Program-made: the position numbers and the translations under genes
NCBI GenBank assembly: GCA_963966185.1
Contig: CAWZYM010000068.1
Location: forward strand, 1 to 64,000
Reading direction: 5' to 3'
From: Rhabditoides inermis
Taxonomy: Eukaryota; Nematoda; Chromadorea; Rhabditida; Rhabditidae
DNA length: 64,000 nt
Part shown: positions 10,691-20,649 of the stretch, in pieces
Numbering within the stretch: position 1 is the stretch's first letter
Layout of the letters: the number at the start of each line of letters is the position of its first letter
The notes under the pieces: generated by a model
The model's input: the letters and a program-made list of their open reading frames with translations, nothing else
The model's database searches: none
What the model was told of the DNA's origin: nothing

Positions 10691-13074
10691 AAGAGAGAGA
10701 GCGAGAGAGAGAGGATATACCTTGTTTTTGTCCAGCCACTGGTCCGCGTTGTACCTCACTGTTCCTGCGTAGTGTACAATGGAGAAGTGTGCCATTGCCT
10801 GTTTTCCCTTCGGCGGCTTCGCCTGAATTCAATATGCTAATTAATTTGTTATGTTTTTCTCCTTTATTTCCTTTGTTACTAGTCATTTAACAAATTTAAC
10901 AGAGACACTAGATCGCAACTTGTTGATATCATATCGAGATAATGATAGTTTTAGATGTGGTACCTTCTGGAAGTTGGGGTGTTTTCCGGAGTGTTGAGTG
11001 AGTAGTTTGTCGACGTACGTGGAGTCTGTCGCCTTCGGAACAATGCACTCTTCATCCAACATCGACACGATTCCAAGCGGCTGCAGTCCATCACAATTAT
11101 TGATTTGTTATCGATTTTGCGCACCTTCTCGATGAGATCGATGCATGCCTGGAGGTCGAGTCCGAAGTCGATGAACGTCCATTCGATGCCCTCGCGTTTG
11201 TACTCCTGACAGCAAAACACAACGTGATCCTAACACAGAACACAAAGCACACCTCCTGTTCGAGCACGAACATGTGATGGTTGAAGAACTGCTGGAGCTT
11301 CTCGTTCACGAAGTTGATCCACAACTGCTCGAACGAGTTGCGCTGCAATATGGATTCATTGATTATTGAGTATTATTGATTGATGTTTCGCTTACGTCGA
11401 AGATCTCGAATCCCGCAATGTCAAGCACTCCGATGTAGTGAAGAGCGTCGGCAATGTTGGAAGCCAGCGTCTTGTTGCAGCTGAGGAAATCGATAAGTCA
11501 ATACTCAAACCAATAATCAACTTACCGGTTGATGAGCCATGTGAACATGCGAGCGTAGATGGCCTTAGCAAGGGCGCCCACAGCCCAGTCGACCTAGAGA
11601 GAAGGAGGTAGAGAGGGGGGGCAGAAGGGGGGGGGGGGTTGTGGCGTACCTGCTGCAGTGTCTGTCCCTTGGCCACCCACTCTCCCCCCACGCGCACCCT
11701 GGGTCGAGTGAGGGAGGAAAGGAACTGCTCCACCTCCACTCCGAACAGACGGGCGACCTGCGACGGCACTGCAACAACACACATCTCCCCCCTCCCTCTC
11801 TCCCGCTTCCTCCGTTCCCTTCCCTTCCCCTTCTCCCTCTCACCCTCTCACCCTCCCTCTCTCCCCTCTCCTCTCTCCCTCCCTCTCCCTCTCTCCCCAC
11901 CCCTCTCTACCTCTCTCCCTACTCACTGTCCATTCCATCCACTTCCGCCTGTTCTTCTCTCGGCTTCTGCTTGAACCTCATTTCTCCCATGCACATGATT
12001 CCAGCACATGTCCTGTACAGGTCTGCCTTCTCCCGCGAGGAGAAGCCCATAACATCGAATGCATTCTGACATAGTGAGGTATTAACATTGTTGTGCGAAT
12101 ATGACAATTTCTCACTAATTATCGGTGCGTTAGTAACTTCGCAAATTTTGGAAACAAATCATCTCACACGTAGTACATGAAATACAGTTATACATGAAAT
12201 GTAGTGTAAAATTCAATCCAACGTAATGGCATATAGTCGGATTGGATCCCATATGCCATCCGTGAGATTTCACATGTTGTGCAGTTTGGTGCAACACAAC
12301 ATGTATGTCATCAAATATCCAAAACGCTTCCATTAGTAGAAATCGAATCCTTGGGCAGCTCGCAACGATCGCGTGCTGGCGGCGCGCTGTACCACTGCGC
12401 CATTGAGGCGCATACTCAGAGGTCAAAGAATTTCGCAGATAATATCGCAGATAACATATTATGTTTGCTCGTTATCTCTCATCTGTGTACACTGAAGAGG
12501 CCAGTGGAGCTGAATTATCTCTCTCTTCGGTCTCTTGATCACTGTTTCTATGGCGCAGTGGTAGTGTGCGCCGCCAGCGCACAATCGCTTATGTCCACGG
12601 GTTCGATTCCTACTAATAGAAGCGTTTTGGATATTTGATGACATACATGTTGTGTTGCACAAAACTGCACAACATGTGAAACCTCACGGATGGCATATAG
12701 GATCCAATCAGACTATATCTCACTACGCACATCGGTGATTGCCCATTCCTCCCTGTCATCCATGTGAGGCACTGTGATCTCGGCTTGAGAGACAAAATTG
12801 TACTTGCGGATATCCTCATCCAAACAGAACTCGTCTGCAACAGAGAGGGTTAGAGAAAGAGAGGGAAGAGAGAGAGGAAGAGAGAGATTTGGAGAGCGGA
12901 TGAGAAGATAGAGAGGAAGACGCACCGCGGAGCTTCTTCTGTGTCATAATCTGATAGAATATGTGGTAGCTGCGCTCTCCTGGCGCCTGCTTGATAACGC
13001 GAGACTTCTCCAGAAGGTCTGAAACGAGGTTCCCTCCCTCCCTCCCTCACTCCTTCTCTCCCTCTCTCTCTCTT

Positions 13075-13131
<57 letters not shown>

Positions 13132-13526
13132 GTCTCTCTCTCTCTTGCCCTATTCTTACAGTGCTCGATGTCTCCTCCACACAGCTTTCCCTTTCCGTCA
13201 AAATGGATGCGGATGAACTTTCCATATCTGCAAGTTGGGAATGACGTCACTTATGCGTTGTTGTATCACCGGCTGGAGTTGTAGTTTCTGGTGGTGGCTC
13301 CGTTTCCGAACGCCTCGATTGCCGGGTTCGCCTGCACAACTTGGTTCTCGAGCGACGGCTCCTGCAACGAATTGCCTGTGTGTGAGGGTGGGGATCGATT
13401 CTCGCGGGGCGGACATGTGTCCAGAGACCGCATAGGTGCGAGCGAGTGGCATGCCTCTCTCACACCTCTCACCAAACACTGTTCTCCACGTGTGATATTG
13501 GATAGGGCAAGGCAAACACATTGCGT

Positions 13527-13562
<36 letters not shown>

Positions 13563-15091
13563 AAGTGACAGATGGGGAAGGGTAGAGGGAATACACGGGG
13601 TAAGGCTCGAACTAGGCTGGGCAGATCTCTGAAGCGTACGGTCTTCTTCGCTCCTCCCTCCGCCTTCTTCTCTCCCGCGCCTCCAATGTGGGCGAAGTAG
13701 CTGATGACCTTCTTAGTGTTCTCAGTCTTGCCAGCACCAGACTCGCCAGTGATCAACATGGACTGGTTCTGCTTGTCTGAAAGAGAGAGAGGGAATGGAG
13801 AGAGAGAGGGGGGAGAGAGAGAGAGAGGAGCGGGAGGGAGGGAGAGAGAGGGAGAGGGAGAGGGAGAGAGAGAGAGAGAGATGTCTCACCAGTGAGCATG
13901 TTCCTGTATGCCTCATCTGACACGGCGAAGAGATGGGGCGGCATCTCGCTGCGCCGCTTGTTGTTGTACATGTTGATCACCTAATCAATCAATACTAGTA
14001 TGATGACATCCATCGATAAATCGATACCGAATCCGTGTAGATGGGCAGCATCTTATAGGGGTTGATGAACACACAGAAGAGGCCAGAGTAGGTCTGAACA
14101 TCCATCATCAGACTACAAACTACACGGCGTTCAAGATAGAGAGAGAGAGAGAGAAAGAGAGAGAGATAAAAGAACCACCCACGTAGATCATCATGCTCGC
14201 GTATCTCTGTCTCAGGTTGTGTAGCACGGATGCTTCGTTGAGGAATGTGAGACTGCTCATGTCCTCGCACTTCTCGAACTTGGCTGGGTTGATCTCCTGA
14301 CACTCGTCCCGAGACATCTTCCTCTAAAAAACAACAGCCATTGTGGCATAGCACGGATTAGGGTGTTCGACCACTTCGAACACATTCCGACCACTCGACT
14401 TCGTCGAACACATTTCGACATCTTCGACCACTTCGAATACATTTTGCTCTGGAAGCATAGTTCAGCGAAATGCAGAAATACAGTGATGTCTGGTGTATAC
14501 GTAAGAATGAAGGACAAAGTGTCATAAGTATGACGGAGTAGCAGCTATGAAAAAGAAAAGCGTCAAATATATTTGAACGATGTTGCATGAGACAAAGCTC
14601 CACTCTCAATCAAACGATCGCAGTAAAAGTTGATCTAGTGTATGAGATAAGAGATAAGCGCGAAGAAGGAAAACTTCGGAGGAAAAAGTGTACCGTAAAA
14701 TGCTTGGTACCTGTGTTGCATCGGGCAGTCTGACAGTGACACTCTCTCCCTCATCCACTGTGATCGGACACGTGATGAACCCTTGCACTGCATCCGCCAC
14801 CCAGGTGTGCGAGCGGTTGTCGAACGCGCGAGCAGCCTGCTCCTGAACCCATATGCTAATTAGCCGACATGTACTCTTACAGTACTGTTTAGGTGTTGTG
14901 TACGACATATCTAAGTTTAATATAAACTTTATCTCACAAAAGTTTTCAAATTACATTCTAAAACTTGTATGAATGAACAATGAAACTTGTTTCCAATGAA
15001 ACAATGTGAATGGCGTTGCCTTGAGTGCGAGGTCGGGCGCCAATCGAAGAAACGGCCATCCAGGGTCAAGTTGGTCTTCGAAGCTCGCCAT
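4604..15091 (-). CDS. Muscle-type myosin II heavy chain with short tail
   Basis: Actin motor ATPase. Exons, 5' to 3': 15091-15020, 14842-14711, 14323-14183, 14093-14028, 13980-13890, 13776-13640, 13361-13270, 13227-13160, 13018-12926, 12834-12731, 12065-11927, 11768-11650, 11593-11526, 11480-11396, 11342-11253, 11205-11125, 11080-10964, 10822-10721, 10609-10492, 9657-9571, 7883-7786, 7742-7657, 7597-7483, 7443-7321, 7023-6944, 6694-6637, 6595-6512, 6467-6366, 6296-6118, 6051-5991, 5946-5826, 5740-5614, 5564-5495, 5391-5287, 5128-5039, 4992-4819, 4687-4604. The model gives about 1252 residues: SH3-like N-terminus, P-loop GESGAGKT near 178, switch [10 protein letters not shown], actin loop [14 protein letters not shown], an IQ-type neck (VIQHNVRRW), then about 400 residues of coiled coil. 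Sequence matches muscle class II best, but these normally run near 1940 residues; the filament-forming rod is missing. The last 27 residues ([22 protein letters not shown]) are not coiled coil. Intron 1 seems to use a GC donor. Confidence 0.93.
5756..5820. repeat. GA-rich microsatellite in myosin intron
   Basis: GA/GGGA tract filling the intron between exons ending at 5826 and starting at 5740. Confidence 0.8.
6757..6828 (+). tRNA. tRNA-Glu (CTC)
   Basis: A 72-nt cloverleaf lies on the plus strand inside a minus-strand myosin intron. D arm GGTCTAGTGGTTAGGAT (A box), anticodon stem ACGG/CCGT around loop CTCTCAC with anticodon CTC, and T arm GGGG TTCGATT CCCC (B box) are all intact. The acceptor stem TCCGTTG/CAACAGA has one C-A mismatch at the third pair. 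A T-rich run follows shortly (CTTTTT at about 6832) and could serve as a Pol III terminator. Confidence 0.9.
7896..9557. repeat. Giant (TCC)n / (GGA)n tract in myosin intron
   Basis: Nearly the whole 1.69-kb intron between myosin exons 9657-9571 and 7883-7786 is TCC repeat. The core from about 8116 to 9462 is pure, with one slip near 8307, roughly 450 units; the flanks (7896-8115, 9463-9557) are degenerate CTT/TCC. In the pre-mRNA this is a polypurine GGA run. The repeat gives meaningless long open frames (poly-Ser, Leu, Pro, Gly, Arg, Glu) on both strands. Confidence 0.97.
12231..12440 (-). mobile_element. tRNA-derived SINE copy A
   Basis: Reading the minus strand, a tRNA-like head has an A-box-like TGGCGCAGTGGTA, a GC-rich anticodon-like arm and a B-box-like segment (GGATTCGATTTC). 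It is followed by a body with ATCCAAAACGC/ATATTTGATGAC and a tail ending near 12231. The same unit lies inverted at 12480-12720 and again in the Mutator-like element at 24368-24560. It sits in the myosin intron 11927-12731. Confidence 0.75.
12480..12722 (+). mobile_element. tRNA-derived SINE copy B (inverted partner)
   Basis: On the plus strand, TATGGCGCAGTGGTAG (A box) at about 12549 and GGGTTCGATTCC (B box) at about 12599 lie within a tRNA-like fold whose outer arms TTTCTAT and ATAGAAG can pair over seven positions. The body is the reverse complement of copy A, down to the ends near 12231 and 12720. The leader TACACTGAAGAGGCCAGTGG recurs near 26182. Confidence 0.75.
13061..13142. repeat. 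(CT)n microsatellite in myosin intron
   Basis: CT repeat with TG interruptions filling the intron between myosin exons 13227-13160 and 13018-12926. Confidence 0.85.
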
Positions 15092-16790
15092 TGCACAGCC
15101 AAGCAGCAAGGAGAGATTGGGAGCTCGCCAGATCCCCTGTGTGCTCAACCCTCTCCATCTCTCTCCTCCCTCGCTCTCCTCCCTCTCTCCCTCCCGTCCC
15201 CCCCTCTCCCTCCCTCCCTCTCCTCCCTCCCTCTGGTTAAACATGCCCGGTAGAGAGGGCCGCAACATCTTCGCCCCACTCCACTCTCCTGTTATCAGTA
15301 GATAGGAAGGCAAAGATTTCTGAGCCGTTATATCCCTACTCTCTCTCACTTTGTTTGTGCTTTGCTAGTATGTAGAAGTGAGTATAAACCACTCCACTTT
15401 TTATGCGCAAGCACAGCGCGTACTGTCCAGGAGTACAGTAACGCAGACTAGCGGGATATTTTTTAGGAATTATTTTTGTATGGGGATGACAAATTTGCCA
15501 AAAACAAAAACAAGCAATGCTGACATGCTGAGATGTGCAGACATTGATTGTCTGACACATTCAATTGCCACCTTCACCTGAGTTCATTTCTCTTTCACCT
15601 AGTTACAGGACACTTCACTCTACTGTCTTCCTCATAACATAACAACTGTTCACCTTCAACACTGCTCCTGTCTGCGTTTGTCTGCGCCCTCCTCCCTGTG
15701 CACACCTCTCGCTCCCCGCGCGAGAGTGGAGACTGTGTTTCTTTGCATTACAGCGGCTCTCTCATGTGATATGTGAGGGTCCGCTAGCAGAGGGAAGGGT
15801 CCGGGGGAGACATCGCTTTTATCCACAACACAACTTCACTTTTTGCACACACAACACAAATGGGGTGACATATAACTAGTCAAAAATTCATATTTATCGT
15901 ATTACCCTAAAGTGTGGAATAAAAGGCGTATTGAACAGTAATTTCGATTTCGCCTTCCTTGTTTTGTATGTCGCATGTGCATTTACCTGTGCTTTTGTGC
16001 ATACAGGTAGCGGTTTCCATGGCACACACACACATACCTTCATACATTCCTATTTCACCGGCCGATTCTCAAATCTCATTATACATTACTGTACGGGCGA
16101 GAGAAAGGCGAGTGAGTGTGAGTGAGAGTGGACTCCTGCGTATGTTTCTGTTATACTTCACTCTCACTCACTCATTCTCTCCTGCCTTTACACATTTCAC
16201 AATCCATCCATGCATTCACTGCCAATAACCGTTTTGATTGTGTGTTTTGACTGTTTTGATTTTTTACCATGCTTGACTGAATGAAATACAATTAACATAT
16301 CAATATCCGATATGACAACTACTACTGCGTGCATGTTGTTGGCTACTGTGTACTGTGTCTCACTCATCCTCACATCTGACATCTGACCATCGGAATGGAT
16401 ACGTGGAATGTTTGTGTTGTGTATGCTTTGTATGCTAATGCCATCCTTTCCCTCTCTGTCTGTCTATTCGTAGTTGCGATGAGAGTAGCAAGCATACCCA
16501 CAGTCTCCCTATCACTACGTTTCCATAGCGATTCTCGCTCGCACCCGACTTTCTCTATCTACCGTATTATTATATCTTTATAAAATTATCAATATCACCT
16601 TTCGCCTTCGCTTTTACGCTGCCTATACGTGTTATCTTAATCATATCACTACAATATAACCAATGATAGTTATTATGATACCATTATCTGAATGGTAAGC
16701 GTGAGTATAAAGAAAAAAGTCATTTTGTATAGTTCTGAACTTGCTTCACTCTCAAAACTTGCACTAGACAAAAATGAGATCATTTCAGCA
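15092..16790. other. Divergent promoter region
   Basis: A 1.7-kb spacer separates the divergently transcribed myosin heavy chain and zinc-finger genes. There is a CT/TCCC-rich patch at 15140-15240. I see no exon, RNA gene or clear element, so both promoters should be here. Confidence 0.5.
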
Positions 16791-16878
16791 ATGTCTACGG
16801 AAGACATTCGTATCGTGACCATGGAAGGAGGAGAGGAGAACAACAATGCGATGATTGGACCTACCATTCCGGTGAGCA

Positions 16879-16955
<77 letters not shown>

Positions 16956-16966
16956 GTCTGTCTCTC

Positions 16967-17021
<55 letters not shown>

Positions 17022-17032
17022 CTCTCTGTCTC

Positions 17033-17076
<44 letters not shown>

Positions 17077-17885
17077 TCTCTCTCTCGGTCTCATCTGCCT
17101 CTTGCAGGGTTCGACAGGTGGAGTGGAGGTGGATGTGGATGGATCGGATGTGCTGATAGTGAATGACTCTCGCAAGCGTTCTCTCAGTCCTCGCCCCTCT
17201 CTCCAGTCTCGTCCCCGATCGAGGGAGGAGAATAAGAGACGGAGGAGGAGGAGCAGGAGCAGGAGCCAGTCCAGGTTCAACACAACACAATCACACAACT
17301 AACATTCAATTGGACTGATGTGGCTGTTTTCAGCAGCAGCCGAGACACATACGACTCGTTCATCATGAGACAGAAGTTCGAGGAGGATGAGTGGCCGGAG
17401 AGAGAAGAACCATACAAGTGCAAGGTCGGGAGGGGAGGGGGGAGAAGAAGGGAGGAATCAGCCGGATGAAGCGAAGAAGGATTCTGGACGAAGGATGCTC
17501 TGTTCAGATCTGCAAGCAGGGTCGTTGCACTCTGAAGGAGCTAGCGGAGCACGAGATCCGCGCACACGATGCCGACGTTCTGTGCGCGCACTGCGAGAAG
17601 GTGTGCTGCGCGATGTGCCCTCCCTGCCTGCACTCTGCCCCTTCCAGGTGTCTCCATCTGTCGCCAAACTCGCAGCTCACATGCTCTATCGACACCCGAG
17701 ACTCGCCTGTGATTGCAAGGTCTGTACTAACTATAAAACGTTGTCGAGCTATTAGTTGTCGAGCTATTGGCTATATTGTCATTGACTTATGTAAAAATTA
17801 ACTTACATTTCAGTACTGTGGCGACAGCTACGGAGACATGACAGAGAGGGTCGATGATGACGGATGGAAGCTGTTCCGGTGGGAG

Positions 17886-17939
<54 letters not shown>

Positions 17940-18448
17940 GTGCCAGCAATGACTCGGTTTCAGTGAGCACGTGTACAAGGAGGTGTTGTCCCGCAAGATG
18001 TACCCTGATCGGAGTGGTGAGAAGAGACGCAGCCGACAGGGCACTCCAATCAGGGGCCTCGACGGATGTCCCCATGGGGCGCCCAGTCTCTGCAAGTCAG
18101 TCCAATCACACCTCTCTTCCCTCACAGTGTCTCCACACTACAGCTGCTCTCATTCCAGGAACTTCCCGAACTGTCCGGGAGCGAGGTGCATCTACTCCCA
18201 TGGGCCCTGCAAGCACGACAGAAAGTGCGCCAAGAAGGTCCCTCTCTCTCTCTCTCCCTCTTATCTCATCCCTCTCTCTAGGACACCTGTCCGTTCGACC
18301 ACTCTGACAAGGGCAGGAGGTGCATGGCTTGTATCAACGATCTCAAAGCCATCGGGGCGTACGAAGACAGGGTGAGTTGTCTACTTGTAGTCGCAGTCTA
18401 GTACCTAATCTAGTATCAACTTCATTCTAGCACCGAAAACGCTACTGA
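16791..18448 (+). CDS. Zinc-finger protein with SR-like stretch, C2H2 and tandem CCCH fingers
   Basis: Exons: 16791-16871, 17108-17274, 17334-17417, 17462-17600, 17648-17719, 17814-17878, 17964-18095, 18159-18237, 18282-18371, 18431-18448; about 308 residues. The ATG at 16791 follows TTTCAG by two bases. After an acidic start comes an Arg/Ser stretch ([12 protein letters not shown]). Then a Cys/His segment (CKQGRC..HEIRAHD) and a C2H2-type finger CAHC..HMLYRH, where the last pair is split by an intron. The C-terminus has two adjacent CCCH fingers with spacing C-x5-C-x4-C-x3-H and C-x5-C-x5-C-x3-H, the spacing used by Nab2/ZC3H14 poly(A)-binding proteins. A nuclear RNA-binding role is inferred. 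I do not recognise a direct orthologue. Intron 1 is a (CT)n tract. Confidence 0.8.
16880..17092. repeat. (CT)n microsatellite in zinc-finger intron 1
   Basis: More than 200 bp of CT repeat with occasional G, making up nearly all of the first intron of the zinc-finger gene. Confidence 0.9.
17887..17936. repeat. (CT)n microsatellite
   Basis: Pure CT run in the intron between zinc-finger exons 17814-17878 and 17964-18095. Confidence 0.9.
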
Positions 18449-19014
18449 CAGCCTTCTTCTTCCACGATGTTCACAATCAACTATAACTATTGTTCACCTG
18501 TTCTGATCTCTCCCAACAACAACGTGCAATACTTTCTAACAACTATCCTATATTGCTGTAGTTAATGTGGTATGAAATGTGTTGTCGCCGTGTATAAAGA
18601 TGATTGAAACTGCGCGGCTCACTCACTCACTGCCTCTCACTCTCTCGCATTACACTCGCCGGTTCGACCCTCTCCCTGCCTGCCTCTCTCCCTCGGGCCG
18701 CTGTCACTCGGCACACTACATCACAAATTGTTCCTTGTTCACTGTATTTGTTGTTATTCTTATTCATAGTAACTATTTACATAAAAGTGGGTTTTATGTC
18801 ATATTCAAATTGGCATGCACTAGAAATTGATATGAACTTCATTTCATTGAATCAACCCAAAGTTATCCTAATCTAATCAACAAAATGTGATGGTGCGTAT
18901 ACAGTATACACGATAATATCATATTATCGTGTTATCGTGTATATTATGTTATGGTTTTAAGTGTTATGGTAATATATTGATATGGTGTTGTGACCGACTC
19001 TGTTCTGTGAAGGC
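18449..19014. other. Intergenic, AT-rich
   Basis: No exon or RNA gene seen. A short palindromic ATTATCGTGTTATCGTG patch lies near 18925. Confidence 0.4.
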
Positions 19015-19926
19015 ATGTCCCCGCCGGCGTATCTCCGGTCATCTTCCGCCTCCTCCTTCCATTCGGCTAGCAGCACCAGGAGCAACCACACCGACCTCAA
19101 TGTCACCGGTAACTGTTTACTAGTACTGTACTGCTTCCCTCCAACTTCTCATCCAGGCCTGCGTCGCAAGAAGCTCTGTGCCCTGTTCGGGTGTCTCGGT
19201 CTCCTCACCGTTATCGCTATATTTTTGTTTATTGTAAGTTGTCGTTTTAGTTTGTTTATTTCGTTTGCCCTTTTTTCAATGTTACGTTTGTATCTGCACT
19301 TCTGTTATTTGAACTACCGCGCTTTGGTTGCCGATAACGCTGTTAGATCTAAGAACCATAATCATCGGCCGCGTGGCGCAGTGGAAGCGTGCTGGGCCCA
19401 TAACCCAGAGGTCGGTGGATCGAAACCACTCGCTGTTAACTGTATTGCATCGATGCTGTAGTATTAAAAATTGTGAATTATGTAATGAAGATCAACAAAA
19501 CGTAATCTATTAAACGTTTTGCTGATTTCTAAGTGAATTCAGATGAACATCATGCTGATCGTGGGGCTACAGATGAACCAGCACGGAATGCGCTTCCTCA
19601 AGTTCCACACCACCGACGGCCCGGATGGAGAGGAGGAGAAGGTAGAGCGGACCACCCACCGTGTTTCGACCACCCACGAAGCCAGGCCGTTTCAGATAGT
19701 GCAGTTCAGCGGCAACTCAATCGACCTGGGCACTGTGGTGGCGAATGGAAAAGTATTCGGCACTCCCGACAGCGACCTCAACATATTCGGATCGAGGGTG
19801 GGTGGGAGAAGGAAAAGAGGAATCAATGAGCTTATCGTACAGGTACTAGTCTCTGGAGAAGAGAACGGCACGCGACTTGTTCTCGAAGACGACGGGTGCC
19901 GCATAGAGAACGCCAACAATTTCCAG

Positions 19927-19966
<40 letters not shown>

Positions 19967-20267
19967 CATACTCTAGGTCATCTCCTCCCGCACTGGCCGC
20001 CCCATTTTCTCCGCTCAACATCCTCTCGTCTCCATTGATAAGCGCATCAAGAAGATCTCCACCAGCAAGATCGTCACCAACAAGGTACCAGTCTGGTTTC
20101 TTTCACCAGTCACCACTTGGTTCTTCAGATCCGTTCTCCCGTTGATGAGTCGTTGAAGATCACAGTAGAGAACATGTCTATTCGAGGCAATGAGGCTATC
20201 CGATTCGATGCCAACCGAGTGCGTATGAACGGAGGCACGAGGGTTTCCTTCAACACATCGGTACGTC

Positions 20268-20306
<39 letters not shown>

Positions 20307-20520
20307 CACACCCTGCTCGTTCCAGCACGACGGCTCCATCCACCTGCAGTCTGCTCGCGTCATCCTGGGATCTGCCACTCGGGGTCCTCCCCTCTCCTCT
20401 TCCCCCGCCCTCTCAGCTTCCATCGATGCCTATCGAGTCTGCATCTGCTCCTCCCGACCAAAGATATTCCTCGTTCCCGGAAACAAGCCCTGTCTAGCCA
20501 AGGCAGACACGTGCAACTAA
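19015..20520 (+). CDS. Beta-sarcoglycan-like transmembrane protein
   Basis: Component of the dystrophin-associated sarcoglycan complex of the muscle membrane. Exons: 19015-19108, 19157-19233, 19543-19641, 19696-19797, 19843-19926, 19977-20084, 20129-20260, 20326-20520; about 296 residues. A Ser-rich cytoplasmic N-terminus is followed by one membrane span (LFGCLGLLTVIAIFLFI, continued by MNIMLIVGLQ across the intron). The extracellular part has the family beta-solenoid, including VENMSIRGNEAIRF..MNGGT. The C-terminal Cys cluster is VCICSS..PCLAKADTCN. The RGNE segment fits beta-sarcoglycan better than gamma/delta. The 54-nt stretch 19642-19695 is in frame but begins GTAGAG and ends TTTCAG, so it may be an intron or be retained. 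Intron 2 holds a tRNA gene. Confidence 0.85.
19367..19438 (+). tRNA. Initiator-type tRNA-Met (CAT)
   Basis: A 72-nt cloverleaf lies in the second intron of beta-sarcoglycan, same strand. D arm GTGGCGCAGTGGAAGCGTG, anticodon arm CTGGG-CCCATAA-CCCAG (anticodon CAT) and T arm GGTGG-ATCGAAA-CCACT match eukaryotic initiator tRNA, including the A54/A60-type T loop. The acceptor stem GGCCGCG/CGCTGTT has a C-T mismatch and two G-T pairs and lacks the usual A1 of eukaryotic initiators, so function is less certain than the body suggests. Confidence 0.82.
19932..19962. repeat. (CT)n microsatellite
   Basis: Short CT run forming the intron between sarcoglycan exons 19843-19926 and 19977-20084. Confidence 0.85.
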
Positions 20521-20649
20521 TGAATACACTGATAAAAATAATATATTCTTTATCTCTCACACTATCACCCAGTGCGCGAAAACAACATACTACTGCTCTA
20601 CAAAGTCGACTCGTTAAAAGATGTACACAATAATCTGGTTGGCTAGGCT

